DNA of 64,000 bases from Leadbetterella lacunae (GCF_042649125.1 NZ_JBHRYQ010000001.1:2170001-2234000), one strand, 5' to 3'; counted from the first letter of the stretch, positions 35,951 through 45,568 are shown. Notes: a model not told the origin generated them from the letters alone. A program made the numbers and translations.

Positions 35951-37003
35951 TTATTTGCCTGTTCTAATATAATATTCAATTACGCCGTGACAGCCAGCGG
36001 CCATCATCAGTTGTTTTTCGTTTTCTGGCACTTTTCTTACTCTGGCACTCATTCCGAGGTCATTTATAAAAATGGTGCGTTCTATATCTCTTATGTTAGG
36101 CGGGCTCACGTTTCGCATAATAATGGCCGAAAGGGCATCCATATACGTACCAAAGTCAGAGATATCGTGCGGAGCAAGGCCTTCTTTCTGGTATAATTCG
36201 TGGTCTATTTGCAGGCAGCTTTCTAGTCTAAACCCTAAAGTCTGAGGATTAAAAATAGGCTCACTTTTAGCCGAGTCCATGTATTTTGTATTATCAAAAA
36301 TATCAATTGGAAAATTGGCTAACAAACCGCCGTCTACATATAAACTGCAATTTTCACCTTTTTGAGGTTCATTAAATACCCTTCCGTCATCGGTTAGCCA
36401 CACGCCTTTGTAGTATAGAGGAATAGACATTGATACCCGTACGGCATCTGCTATTCGCATATTCGGGTGAGTTTCGTGAGAAAACACCACGAGTTTTTGT
36501 TTAGAAAGATTAACACCTGTAACATACAAATCTCGAAATGGATAAGACGAGGCCAATTTATGTAAATCCGCAAAAGTTAGATTAGCATTTCCTGTTCTGT
36601 TGAAAATCACCTCTTCCATTTTGGCCAAAAAACTATCTCCCCTAAACCAACCGAACTCTTTAAACATCCGCTTGGCACCACGCACCACAAAGCCGTCGTC
36701 GTTAAAAGACTCCACGGGGGTGTTGGTAATAATTTCAACGATTTCTTCGGGCGTATATCCAATGGCAAGTAAACTCGCCTGAATGGCTCCTGCCGAAGTA
36801 CCTGCCACACGTGTTACATCTTTTAGCACACCACGGGTTTCTAATTCCAAAAGTGCCCCTCCATAGGCAATACCTTTTATACCTCCACCTTCAAGCACGA
36901 GGTTACGGATTACTTTTTGTTGAGCAAATATTTGTTTACTGAAAACTACATTTAAAAGAAAAAATACTAAAACTATAGAACTAAAATGTATGCTTTTTTT
37001 CAT
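35951..37003 (-). CDS. Secreted patatin-like phospholipase
   Basis: A 350-aa lipid acyl hydrolase with a signal peptide (ending IFAQQ). The oxyanion loop is LEGGGIKGIAYGGAL, the nucleophile elbow is AGTSAGA, and the catalytic Asp is in DGGLLANFPID. There is no outer-membrane barrel domain, so it is probably periplasmic or secreted rather than a type V patatin autotransporter. A single gene divergent from the glycan operon starting at 37136. Confidence 0.93.
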   Translation of the reverse strand: MKKSIHFSSIVLVFFLLNVVFSKQIFAQQKVIRNLVLEGGGIKGIAYGGALLELETRGVLKDVTRVAGTSAGAIQASLLAIGYTPEEIVEIITNTPVESFNDDGFVVRGAKRMFKEFGWFRGDSFLAKMEEVIFNRTGNANLTFADLHKLASSYPFRDLYVTGVNLSKQKLVVFSHETHPNMRIADAVRVSMSIPLYYKGVWLTDDGRVFNEPQKGENCSLYVDGGLLANFPIDIFDNTKYMDSAKSEPIFNPQTLGFRLESCLQIDHELYQKEGLAPHDISDFGTYMDALSAIIMRNVSPPNIRDIERTIFINDLGMSARVRKVPENEKQLMMAAGCHGVIEYYIRTGK

Positions 37004-37135
37004 GGGAATTATGACTTTTTATCAATCTTTACAAATATCCTAAATTATAAACGCATTAGCACAAGCAAAAAAGGTCTTTGAGACAAAAAATTGGTAAATT
37101 GCACCCCAAATTAAAAGTGGCGTTTACTCATAAGC

Positions 37136-37885
37136 ATGAAATTTAGTATCATCACGGTTTGCTATAACAGCAAAGACACCATTGAACAGACCATAAATAG
37201 TGTTCTTAATCAGACTTTTAAAGATTTTGAATACATCGTTATAGATGGCGGTTCTAAAGACGGCACGGTAGATATTCTACAAAAATATCAAAACCAAATC
37301 ACCTTCATTTCAGAAAAAGACAAGGGCATATACGACGCCATGAATAAAGGCCTCAAGTTGGCAAAAGGCGAAGTAATAGGCATGATAGGTGCCGATGATT
37401 TTTACCCAAGCAATGACGTCTTGGAAGCTGTGAACGCGGCATTTGACACTTATAAAACAGATGCCATATACGGCGACAAGCAATACGTAAACCCGGAAGA
37501 TACCGAAAAGATAGTCCGCTACTGGACCGTAGGCAGCTACAAAAAAGAAAACTGGCTAAACGGCTGGATGCCACCACACTTGTCATTTTATCTAAAAAAA
37601 TCGGTATACGACGCCTACGGACACTATCGCACTGACTTTACGTGTTCAGCAGACTATGAGCTAATGCTCAGAATGTTATACAAAAACAATGTATCGGCTC
37701 ACTACCTACCCAAAGTAGTGATGACCATGCGAAACGGCGGCACAAGTACTGCCTCGTGGAAACACCGCATGGTAGCCAACCAAGAAGACAGAAAAGCCTG
37801 GAAAATTAATAATCTAAAACCAAGGTGGTACACACTTTGGTGGAAACCACTCTCAAAAATCACTCAATTATTTATCAAAAAATAA
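37136..37885 (+). CDS. Family 2 glycosyltransferase
   Basis: A 249-aa GT-A enzyme of the WcaA/SpsA type. The nucleotide-binding motif is SIITVCYNSKDTIEQTINSV. The DxD-like site is YGDKQY preceded by GADDFY, and the acceptor region is CSADYELMLRML. It is the first gene of a four-gene unit; the next gene begins 1 bp after its stop. It likely adds a sugar to a lipid-linked or surface glycan. Confidence 0.9.
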   Translation: MKFSIITVCYNSKDTIEQTINSVLNQTFKDFEYIVIDGGSKDGTVDILQKYQNQITFISEKDKGIYDAMNKGLKLAKGEVIGMIGADDFYPSNDVLEAVNAAFDTYKTDAIYGDKQYVNPEDTEKIVRYWTVGSYKKENWLNGWMPPHLSFYLKKSVYDAYGHYRTDFTCSADYELMLRMLYKNNVSAHYLPKVVMTMRNGGTSTASWKHRMVANQEDRKAWKINNLKPRWYTLWWKPLSKITQLFIKK

Positions 37886-37886
37886 T

Positions 37887-38651
37887 ATGCGAATTGTAAT
37901 CCTTACCCAAGACGACCCTTTTTATTTAGCCGAAAATATTGATTTTTTAATCAAAAACCTGCCTCCGTATGCCGAGGTGGTGGGCACTGTACTGTTTGAA
38001 GTTTCTCCTTTCGGAAAAAGAGAGTCTTTTACTGACAAAATGAAGAAGACGTATTCGGTCTTTGGACCCACGTTTTTTGCATATTATGGCCTTAAATTTT
38101 TGGGTTCAAAACTAAATTCTAATAAGTCTATCGTAAAAGTTTTGGCGAGACACAATGTGCCTTTGATTCAAATAGATGGCAACATAAACAGCAAAGAAAA
38201 CAGAGCAAAAATAAAGTCGTACGATCCAGACCTTTTGGTCTCTATCGGTGGCAACCAAATATTTAAAAGACCGCTGCTTGACCTTGCCACCAAAGGTTGC
38301 ATAAACCTACACACGGCGTTATTGCCTAAGTACCGTGGCCTGATGCCCTCTTTTTGGGTATTGAGACATAACGAAAAATACACGGGAGTTTCGGTATTTT
38401 TTGTAGACGAAGGTATTGACACCGGCCCGATATTGGTACAAGAAAAAGTGGAGATTGGCAACCGCAGCCAAGAGGCACTAATCAAACATACCAAGCAAAT
38501 AGGCATGGAATGCATCATTAAAAGTGTGGAAAAAATCAACAGCGGCGACTACACGCTCATCCCAAATCCGGACGAAGACATGACCTATTTTACGTTTCCT
38601 ACAAGCGAAGACGTTAAAGCATTTTATAAAGCAGGCAAAAAGTTTTTTTGA
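37887..38651 (+). CDS. Formyltransferase-domain protein
   Basis: A 254-aa protein with a Formyl_trans_N fold. The core is CINLHTALLPKYRGLMPSFW and GVSVFFVDEGIDTGPIL, which match the Asn/His/Asp active-site layout of 10-formyl-THF-dependent transferases, with Asn replaced in the HTALLPKYRG stretch. Its small size, lack of the tRNA-binding C-terminal domain, and position among glycan genes argue for a sugar N-formyltransferase, not methionyl-tRNA formyltransferase. The stop overlaps the next start (TGATG). Confidence 0.85.
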   Translation: MRIVILTQDDPFYLAENIDFLIKNLPPYAEVVGTVLFEVSPFGKRESFTDKMKKTYSVFGPTFFAYYGLKFLGSKLNSNKSIVKVLARHNVPLIQIDGNINSKENRAKIKSYDPDLLVSIGGNQIFKRPLLDLATKGCINLHTALLPKYRGLMPSFWVLRHNEKYTGVSVFFVDEGIDTGPILVQEKVEIGNRSQEALIKHTKQIGMECIIKSVEKINSGDYTLIPNPDEDMTYFTFPTSEDVKAFYKAGKKFF

Positions 38652-39493
38652 TGAATATCCTCAGTTTCGACATAGAAGAATGGTTTCATATACTAGACAA
38701 TGACGCCACCAAGTCTGAGGCAGACTGGGCGAATTTTCCGGAGCGAATCTATCAAAATATGGACCTCATCCATGAGCTTTTGGGCGACCAAAAGGCTACT
38801 TTTTTTTGCATAGGCTGGGTGGCACGTAAATATCCCGATGTGATAAAAAGAATAGCAGCCGCTGGCCACGAAATAGCTACGCACTCAGACTTACACCAAC
38901 TGGCCTATGAGCAGTCGCATCGTGTATTTAACGAAGACCTTTCGCGTTCCATCCAGCATTTGGAAGCCCTAACGGGCAAAAAAGTAAAGGCTTACAGAGC
39001 TCCTGGGTTTTCTATTATGGAAGAAAACAAGTGGGTATTTGAAAGCCTCATTAACCACGGCATAGAAATAGACTGTTCGGTTTTTCCAGCAAAAAGAGCC
39101 CACGGAGGCTTTGAAAACTTCGGAACAGCGGAACCCTGCTGGATAGACATAGACGGTCATAAACTAAAGGAATTCCCGATAAACTTAGAAGTAATAGGCG
39201 GCAAACCGATGATTTTTTCGGGCGGTGGATATTTTAGGCTTTTGCCGTACGCAGTGCTTAATCATTTTTTCAAAAAATCAGATTATGTGATGACGTATTT
39301 TCATCCGAGAGATTTTGATGCTCAGCAGCCTATGGTGCCGGGTCTTAATGCCTTCCGTAAATTTAAATCTTATTACGGTCTAGCACATACAAAAGGGAAA
39401 CTTGAAAAACTCATAAAAAACCATAACTTCGTAGACTTAAAAACCGCTGACAGTCAAATAGATTGGTCAAAAGCGAAGGTTGTCCGAATTTAA
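38651..39493 (+). CDS. Polysaccharide deacetylase (CE4, NodB-type, XrtA-associated style)
   Basis: A 280-aa enzyme without signal peptide; I use ATG 38651, overlapping the upstream stop by 1 bp, instead of TTG 38648. CE4 landmarks are FDIEEWFH, ATFFCIGWVARKYP and HEIATHSDLHQL (metal-binding His pair), then AYRAPGFSI. The form resembles the cytosolic deacetylases of exopolysaccharide loci. It probably removes an N-acetyl group from a lipid-linked sugar, which would create the free amine for the neighbouring formyltransferase (inference). Confidence 0.9.
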   Translation: MNILSFDIEEWFHILDNDATKSEADWANFPERIYQNMDLIHELLGDQKATFFCIGWVARKYPDVIKRIAAAGHEIATHSDLHQLAYEQSHRVFNEDLSRSIQHLEALTGKKVKAYRAPGFSIMEENKWVFESLINHGIEIDCSVFPAKRAHGGFENFGTAEPCWIDIDGHKLKEFPINLEVIGGKPMIFSGGGYFRLLPYAVLNHFFKKSDYVMTYFHPRDFDAQQPMVPGLNAFRKFKSYYGLAHTKGKLEKLIKNHNFVDLKTADSQIDWSKAKVVRI

Positions 39494-39518
39494 ACAATTA
39501 ACCAATAATTATTATAAA

Positions 39519-40412
39519 ATGAACTATGCTTTGCAGTTGGAGCAAACGCTTATTAAGCTCTCCATTCCATTTTATGCCATTCTAATTTTAACCGAAATAA
39601 TTGTAAGTAACTACCAGCATAAAAAGTATTATTCTATCAAAGAAACACTAATGAACGCTGTTTTGACAGTTTTTAACGGTGGCATCGACTTACTTTTTAG
39701 GGGCGTGTATGTGTTGATTTTACTTTGGTTTTACGAGCACAAACTCGTTTCTATCCAAAACCCCTATTGGTATTGGTTTGCTTTATTTTTCTTTCAAGAG
39801 CTGGCGTTTTATACCCTGCACTATGTAGACCACTATTGTCGTTTTTTCTGGGCGGCACACGTAACCCATCATTCTTCTGAATATTTTAATATCACGGCGG
39901 GTTTCAGGTCGTCGGTTTTTCAGCCCTTGTATAGGTTTATATATTTCATTCCTTTGGCAGCGGCGGGGTTTGAGCCAGCAGATATTATTCTAATGTATGC
40001 AATGACCCAGCTGTATGGGGTTTGTGTACATACCAAATACAAGATTTCATATGGGTGGTTGAGTTATATTTTTGTGGACCCTTCGCACCACCGTGTGCAC
40101 CATGGCTCCAATGTGGAGTATCTAGACAAAAACATGGGCATGTGTTTGATAATTTTCGACAGGCTTTTTGGCACTTACCAAGACGAACTTGAAGAAGTAC
40201 CCGTAACATACGGCACCACGCAAGTAATAGAAGACAAGTCTATTTTGAATACCATTTTCCACGAATACAAAGCCATAGTGCGAGACTTCAGGGCTGCACC
40301 TGACTTACTGACGGGACTGAAATACGTATTTTTCGCTCCGGGCTGGTCACACGATGGCCACACTTTAACGAGTAATCAGTTAAGAAAACAAAAGGAATCA
40401 GGAAAGGCATAA
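39519..40412 (+). CDS. Sterol desaturase/fatty acid hydroxylase family membrane protein
   Basis: A 297-aa polytopic di-iron membrane protein. I use ATG 39519; the upstream TTG at 39480 overlaps the preceding gene and adds an unlikely leader. The eight-His signature is present: HYVDHYCRFFWAAHVTHHSSE and DPSHHRVHHGSN, with EYLDKNMGMCLIIFDRLFGTY. In bacteria such proteins hydroxylate fatty acids or other lipids. It is the last gene before a strong terminator, so a lipid is probably modified in the same pathway as the glycan (inference). Confidence 0.92.
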   Translation: MNYALQLEQTLIKLSIPFYAILILTEIIVSNYQHKKYYSIKETLMNAVLTVFNGGIDLLFRGVYVLILLWFYEHKLVSIQNPYWYWFALFFFQELAFYTLHYVDHYCRFFWAAHVTHHSSEYFNITAGFRSSVFQPLYRFIYFIPLAAAGFEPADIILMYAMTQLYGVCVHTKYKISYGWLSYIFVDPSHHRVHHGSNVEYLDKNMGMCLIIFDRLFGTYQDELEEVPVTYGTTQVIEDKSILNTIFHEYKAIVRDFRAAPDLLTGLKYVFFAPGWSHDGHTLTSNQLRKQKESGKA

Positions 40413-40417
40413 AATAG

Positions 40418-40444
40418 AAAAAGCAGCTCGATGAGCTGCTTTTT
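40418..40444. terminator. Strong bidirectional terminator between the glycan operon and pruA
   Basis: A perfect 12-bp stem AAAAAGCAGCTC/GAGCTGCTTTTT around the trinucleotide GAT, with A/T tracts on both sides. It serves both convergent genes. Confidence 0.95.
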
Positions 40445-40465
40445 GATTTTAAAACTACTTAATAT

Positions 40466-42094
40466 TTATTCTGCCAAAAACGGATATTTATAATCCGTAG
40501 GCGACACAAATGTTTCTTTAATAGTTCGGGCATTTACCCATCTCAACAAGTTCAATTTAGAACCCGCCTTATCGTTTGTACCCGAGGCTCTTGCTCCACC
40601 AAATGGCTGCTGACCCACAACTGCCCCCGTTGGTTTGTCGTTGATATAAAAATTACCAGCGGCGTCTACCAATTTAGCTGTTGCTTGGTTAATTGCATAC
40701 CTGTCTTGAGAAAACACAGCTCCAGTTAATGCGTATGGTGAAGTGGTATTTACCAACTCAAGTGTTTCTTCCCACTTGTTTTCATCATAAACATATACGG
40801 TAAGTACCGGTCCAAAAATCTCCTCGCACATGGTCGTGTATTTTGGGTCTTTGGCTTGAATAACAGTCGGCTGAATAAAGTAACCTTCTGATTTATCGAA
40901 ATTACCACCGGCTATTATCTGCACATCAGCATCTGTTTTAGCATCTGAAATATATTTTGAGATTTTATCAAATGCTTTTTCGTCAATAACGGCATTTACA
41001 AAATTAGAGAAGTCTTCTGTAGGCCCCATTTTAATTTCAGCCAGGTCAGCTAGCATATATTTTTTAACGTCTTCCCAAAGATTAGAGGGAATATAGGCAC
41101 GTGAAGCCGCCGAACATTTCTGTCCTTGAAACTCAAATGCTCCCCTTACTAGGCCAACGGCTACGGCTTTTGCGTCAGCAGATTTGTGTGCAATCACAAA
41201 GTCCTTTCCGCCTGTTTCGCCTACTATTCTTGGGTAAGCTTTGTATTTATTGATGTTTTGACCAATGGTTTTCCAGATACTTTGAAACACCGCCGTGCTA
41301 CCAGTAAAGTGAATACCCGCAAAGTCAGGATGAGAGAAGGCGATATCGCCAGCCAAAGGGCCGTCTACATAAATAAGGTTGATAACCCCATCAGGCAGAC
41401 CTGCTTCTCTGAATACCTCCATGATAACTTGAGCCGAAAATATCTGCGTGTAAGCAGGTTTCCAAACACACACATTACCCATTAAAGCCGCAGAAGCTGG
41501 CAAATTACCCGCAATAGCCGTGAAGTTAAATGGCGTTAAAGCATATACAAAACCCTCAAGAGGACGGTATTCTGACTTATTCCAAATACCTTTGGCAGAC
41601 TGTGGCTGCTCGGCCATTATCTCTTGATAAAAGGCAACGTTAAATCTCAAAAAATCTATTAGTTCACATGCCGCGTCTATCTCCGCTTGGTAAGCATTTT
41701 TAGACTGACCCAGCATAGTAGAGGCGTTTATTTTCGCTCTATAAGGCCCTGATAACAAGTCAGCTGCTTTTAAAAATATAGCAGCACGCTCGTTCCAAGG
41801 CAAACTTGCCCAGTCAGTTCTCGCTGCCAATGAGGCATTTATAGCCGCGGTAACGTGCGAAGCATCTCCTTCAGATGCATACCCCAATATGTGTTGGTGA
41901 TCATGCGGGGGAGAAAGTTTTATTTTTTTATCGGTAAATACTTTTTCTGAACCTATGTACATAGGCACTTCTATCTGCGTAGCTCTCATTTCAGCCAAGG
42001 CTTTCTTTACACTTTCTCTTTCAGGAGAACCCGGTGCGTAGTTAAGTACAGGCTCGTTTTGAGGAAGCGGAACTTGATAAATGGCATTATGCAT
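40466..42094 (-). CDS. pruA: L-glutamate gamma-semialdehyde dehydrogenase (P5C dehydrogenase)
   Basis: Cytoplasmic NAD-dependent dehydrogenase, 542 aa, converting glutamate semialdehyde (from proline) to glutamate. I use ATG 42094 (MHNAIYQVPLPQNEP), which matches the family's usual start and length of about 543 aa. Catalytic Cys lies in EFQGQKCSAASRAYIP, and the Glu in IVGETGGKDFVIA. The C-terminal signature is PFGGARASGTNDKAG. No proline dehydrogenase gene is next to it in the window. Confidence 0.96.
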   Translation of the reverse strand: MHNAIYQVPLPQNEPVLNYAPGSPERESVKKALAEMRATQIEVPMYIGSEKVFTDKKIKLSPPHDHQHILGYASEGDASHVTAAINASLAARTDWASLPWNERAAIFLKAADLLSGPYRAKINASTMLGQSKNAYQAEIDAACELIDFLRFNVAFYQEIMAEQPQSAKGIWNKSEYRPLEGFVYALTPFNFTAIAGNLPASAALMGNVCVWKPAYTQIFSAQVIMEVFREAGLPDGVINLIYVDGPLAGDIAFSHPDFAGIHFTGSTAVFQSIWKTIGQNINKYKAYPRIVGETGGKDFVIAHKSADAKAVAVGLVRGAFEFQGQKCSAASRAYIPSNLWEDVKKYMLADLAEIKMGPTEDFSNFVNAVIDEKAFDKISKYISDAKTDADVQIIAGGNFDKSEGYFIQPTVIQAKDPKYTTMCEEIFGPVLTVYVYDENKWEETLELVNTTSPYALTGAVFSQDRYAINQATAKLVDAAGNFYINDKPTGAVVGQQPFGGARASGTNDKAGSKLNLLRWVNARTIKETFVSPTDYKYPFLAE

Positions 42095-42162
42095 AATATT
42101 CTTTTGTGTTTTATTGATGAATGAATATTGCAAGTTCGGAAGTATTGGGTATTTAAACAAAA

Positions 42163-42196
42163 AAAACACCTTTCATTTTGATTTGAAAGGTGTTTT
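42163..42196. terminator. Terminator after the tail-fibre-like gene
   Basis: A perfect 13-bp stem AAAACACCTTTCA/TGAAAGGTGTTTT with an 8-nt loop and an extended T-run on the minus strand, 37 bp past the stop of the minus-strand gene at 42233. Confidence 0.92.
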
Positions 42197-42232
42197 GATT
42201 AAATCTAATACTTACATGGAAGTTTTATTTGA

Positions 42233-43432
42233 TTATTGTTCATAAGTTAAAAGAACTTTATAAGCTCTTCCTTGCAAACTTGATCCAACAAAGTTCAATT
42301 CTATATTAGCTCCATTAATTTTCCAAGCAAAATTAAATCCTGAACCATATGCACTATTTGGGCCATAATAATCACCTGTACTACCAAGAACATGAACATC
42401 TACTGACAATATTTTTGAATCAGTTAGCCCATGTGGGATAGTTGTAGTGGCAGTTGCGGCAGTTGTTCCTGTTAATTTCTTCATTTTTATAGCAGGTGCA
42501 CCATCGCCTAAGTTGCTAAAGCCGTTAACATCTAAATTTCCCGTTGAACCATTTCCAATTTGTACCTTAGCATTACTGTAATAATTTAGATATAAAACAG
42601 AACCTGATGTATTGTTCCAAGCCTCTATATTATTTCGATCAAAGGTAGAGTGAAAACTATTTGTTTCACCAATTGCAAAAGCACCCGTGGTACTACTAGT
42701 AGTAGAAGTTGATGAAGTCACATGCAATGGAAAGTCTGGACTATTGGCAGCAGAACTTCCTACACCCACTCTACCATTGACAACCGACATACCCAAAACA
42801 CTCCCAGTTTTGTTTGCAGAGGTAGTTCCGTTTGTGAAAAAATCTAACCTACCTGTAAATGTGCCATTGTCCCCACTTTCTATATATCCTGGTCGCCATT
42901 CATTCACAGTGTTTCTATCAGACCATATACTCAATCTACCACTACCAAAACCAGCTCCTAATTTAGAAATATTAATTCCATTATCAGCAGAACTACTTGC
43001 AACTTCAAATGTAGTACCTGGGGTAGCAATTCCTATTCCAATTCTTCCTTGGTTAGTAATCCTCATTCTTTCAATATTACCAATAGTTTCAGCAGTCGAA
43101 AATCTTATAAAAGCTGGATTTACTGCACCATTCCAGTCCGAACTAGCTACCATTTCGATGCTAGCACCATCATCAATTAAACCACCTGATCCCCATTGAC
43201 CTTTACCTTCAATTCTCAATAGCGTTTGATTGGCTAAAGTAGTAGTGGGTGCCGCCAAAGTACCGTTTCTCCTTAAACCTATAATTACTGGATTAGAAAC
43301 ACTCTCCAATACCAATTGATCTGAAGTGGAAGACTTATTCTGAATATTTTGGGGAAGTATAGTAACACTTTGCGAGAAAGCAAAATAGGAAACACCGAAA
43401 AAGATGCTTACAAATAATAAATATTTTTTCAT
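42233..43432 (-). CDS. Exported tail-fibre-like beta-rich protein
   Basis: A 399-aa protein with signal peptide (MKKYLLFVSIFFGVSYFAFSQ). I start it at 43432 because a clear promoter occupies 43475-43505, inside the longer frame. The body is rich in Ser, Thr, Gly and Asn. It contains the RMRITNQGRIGIGIATPGTT motif and similar GxVGIGT-type segments that recur in phage tail fibres and in large Bacteroidota surface proteins. There is no catalytic motif. It probably forms a trimeric or fibrous surface structure, which is inference. It may be controlled by the LytTR gene just upstream. Confidence 0.72.
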   Translation of the reverse strand: MKKYLLFVSIFFGVSYFAFSQSVTILPQNIQNKSSTSDQLVLESVSNPVIIGLRRNGTLAAPTTTLANQTLLRIEGKGQWGSGGLIDDGASIEMVASSDWNGAVNPAFIRFSTAETIGNIERMRITNQGRIGIGIATPGTTFEVASSSADNGINISKLGAGFGSGRLSIWSDRNTVNEWRPGYIESGDNGTFTGRLDFFTNGTTSANKTGSVLGMSVVNGRVGVGSSAANSPDFPLHVTSSTSTTSSTTGAFAIGETNSFHSTFDRNNIEAWNNTSGSVLYLNYYSNAKVQIGNGSTGNLDVNGFSNLGDGAPAIKMKKLTGTTAATATTTIPHGLTDSKILSVDVHVLGSTGDYYGPNSAYGSGFNFAWKINGANIELNFVGSSLQGRAYKVLLTYEQ

Positions 43433-43474
43433 AGTTGAAAACATTTTAAGAGTAAAGAGATATATAACTTGATT

Positions 43475-43505
43475 CAAATGTATATGGTAAAACTATAGAC
43501 CCAAA
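43475..43505 (-). promoter_or_regulatory. Promoter of the tail-fibre-like gene
   Basis: On the minus strand TTTG (43502-43505), a 19-bp spacer and TACATTTG (43475-43482) match both Bacteroidota promoter elements exactly. The start codon is 43 bp downstream. Confidence 0.75.
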
Positions 43506-43532
43506 AGAGGTTTTATCTAATGGCGAAGTGTT

Positions 43533-43916
43533 TTATTTTATGGTATACACCAAGTTATCTAATTCATTACTAAGCAAATACTCCACAAATGCACGTCCCT
43601 TCCTACGAGAGAGCATGTGCTGATTCCCGTCTTTCATTTTGGCATAATACACCCCGTCTTTTTGAAAAACGTTTTCTAAATAATCGATATTTATGAGTAA
43701 ACCCTTCCGCGGAGAAAAGAAATTTTGGAAAGAACCCAGGCTGTCAGAAAACAGCCTCAATGTAAACGAACTGAGCAAAACTCCTTGGGTCTTGGTGGTA
43801 ATTGAACTGTAATTGCCATCGCCCACTATGTATTTAATTTCTTTGGTAAGCAAAGCCTGTTTTCCGTAGTTCAAAACAAGGCATGGATTTCCGGCGTGAG
43901 TAAAAGTAGTTTTCAT
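43533..43916 (-). CDS. Single-domain LytTR transcriptional regulator
   Basis: A 127-aa protein consisting almost only of a LytTR DNA-binding domain (about 22-120: EIKYIVGDGNYSSITTKTQ, FFSPRKGLLINIDYLENVF, DGNQHMLSRRKGRAFVEYLL). There is no receiver or membrane domain, so activity must be set by abundance, partner proteins or an unknown ligand. It lies just upstream of the tail-fibre-like gene on the same strand. A -7-like TAGGTTTG is upstream, but its -33 element is poor. Confidence 0.88.
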   Translation of the reverse strand: MKTTFTHAGNPCLVLNYGKQALLTKEIKYIVGDGNYSSITTKTQGVLLSSFTLRLFSDSLGSFQNFFSPRKGLLINIDYLENVFQKDGVYYAKMKDGNQHMLSRRKGRAFVEYLLSNELDNLVYTIK

Positions 43917-44128
43917 AGCATTCTTTTTGGTTATAATTGTGTTAATAGAAAAATCGAACTGACTTAACTATGAAACAAACCTAAAAAATAATGAAACGCC
44001 AGATTTCACAACTTCGTAAACTGTACAAAAAAAGGAGTAAATGGTATCAAATTTAAAATAAATGGTAAGTCCCAAAACTAGCAAAAGGCTTTTTCGGGAC
44101 AAACCCATTACGTAGAAATACCTAATAA

Positions 44129-45424
44129 TCAATTAGATAAACCAGCCTCTGCAACCAAAATCAGCATCGCCAATTTGATGGCAAGTGCCCCCGTCTCGTC
44201 ATTGATATACCATTCGTCAAGTGCGTGTGCATTGTCAGATTTACCTCCTCTGCCAATCGTAATAGCAGGTACGCCCAAGGCAATCGGAATATTAGAATCT
44301 GTGGAACCACGTGTTAGCGTAGGCTGAGCATCAAAATATGAAGTAGCGGCTATGGCTTTTAGTATCAGCGGCAGGTTTTCACCCAATTCGCCTGAGGGTC
44401 TTTCGCCTATTTTTTCCAAGTTTAAAGTCAAAAGGTCTCCCTTTTTAACTTTCTTATTATAATCATCTAAGGCTCTCTGCATTTGCTCTTTCAAAATTCG
44501 CTCTATACCCAATAGCTTCTCTGGACTCACCGATCGCATGTCTATTTCCATCCAAGACTCAAAAGGTATGGAGTTCACTGAGGTTCCACCACCTACTCTA
44601 CCCACGTTATATGAGGTCTTAGGTCCATTCGCCACATAGGCTCCAGCAGCAGTATCAAAATAGTCAATAGCTTTACCAATAGCATGGTGCGGATTTGCAA
44701 GTCCAAAAGCTCCCCACGAATGACCACCCGGGCCGTTAAAAGTGGCTCTATATCGCAAAGAACCCAAAGCCATATTGTTTATTCTACCAATGTCTCCACC
44801 GTCTATGGCTATATATGCGTCTATTTTTCTGTTTCCGTTTTTAAACAAATGCTTAACCCCTCTCAGGTCTCCAAGGCCTTCTTCGCCAACTACACCAATA
44901 AATATCACGTCGGCGTTTGTCATTACTTTAGCTTTTTTCATGGCTTCCATAATAGTCAAAACCATGGTCAAACCTCGGGTGTCATCACCAATACCGGGAG
45001 CGTAAAGCGTATCGCCTTTATATTTTACTTTCACATCGGTTTCTATCGGAAAAACCGTATCTAAATGTGCCTCCAAAACCACCGTTTTGCCTTTTATTTT
45101 TCCTTTTCTAAGTGCCAAAACATTGCCCACTTCGTCTACCCAAATAGAATCCGCTCCCGCGGCTTTCATCATTTGCATAAAACGCTCTCCTCTTTTTTGT
45201 TCCATAAATGGCGGAGCTGGAATCTCAGTAAGCTCCACGAGGTTTTTCATGGTTTGAGGTTCCAAATCCTGAATAATCTTAAACGCCGCTTGCACTCTTT
45301 TGTCTTTGGCGATGGCTTCTATTTCAGACTTATAAACGGCTTGAACCGAAACTTTTTTGTCGTCTTGAGCTTGAGAATAAAAACATACGAATAGTAAAAT
45401 AGAGAGCAGGAGAAGTTTTTTCAT
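44129..45424 (-). CDS. Exported M20-family metallopeptidase
   Basis: A 431-aa zinc peptidase with signal peptide (MKKLLLLSILLFVCFYSQAQ), starting at ATG 45424. M20 zinc-site motifs are VVLEAHLDTVF, GIGDDTRGLTM and GVVGEEGLGD, with a dimerisation domain (GPGGHSWGAFGLANP) and C-terminal STDSNIPIALGVPAITIGRG. It resembles the peptidase T-like M20/M25/M40 group. It likely processes peptides in the periplasm, and stands alone. Confidence 0.92.
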   Translation of the reverse strand: MKKLLLLSILLFVCFYSQAQDDKKVSVQAVYKSEIEAIAKDKRVQAAFKIIQDLEPQTMKNLVELTEIPAPPFMEQKRGERFMQMMKAAGADSIWVDEVGNVLALRKGKIKGKTVVLEAHLDTVFPIETDVKVKYKGDTLYAPGIGDDTRGLTMVLTIMEAMKKAKVMTNADVIFIGVVGEEGLGDLRGVKHLFKNGNRKIDAYIAIDGGDIGRINNMALGSLRYRATFNGPGGHSWGAFGLANPHHAIGKAIDYFDTAAGAYVANGPKTSYNVGRVGGGTSVNSIPFESWMEIDMRSVSPEKLLGIERILKEQMQRALDDYNKKVKKGDLLTLNLEKIGERPSGELGENLPLILKAIAATSYFDAQPTLTRGSTDSNIPIALGVPAITIGRGGKSDNAHALDEWYINDETGALAIKLAMLILVAEAGLSN

Positions 45425-45568
45425 GTTTAGGGTAAATCTTTGATTGATAAAATGGTTGGTCAAAAATAGAAATTTACTTTAAAAAACATACCTACAAACA
45501 AATTCATTTTGAAAAAAAAGAAAATTTCAATCCAAATGAAGCATTCTACTCTAAATGAGAGAAAAGTA

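Noticed and set aside
37887..38651. Methionyl-tRNA formyltransferase (fmt)
   Set aside because: The protein lacks the C-terminal tRNA-binding domain and sits in a glycan operon.
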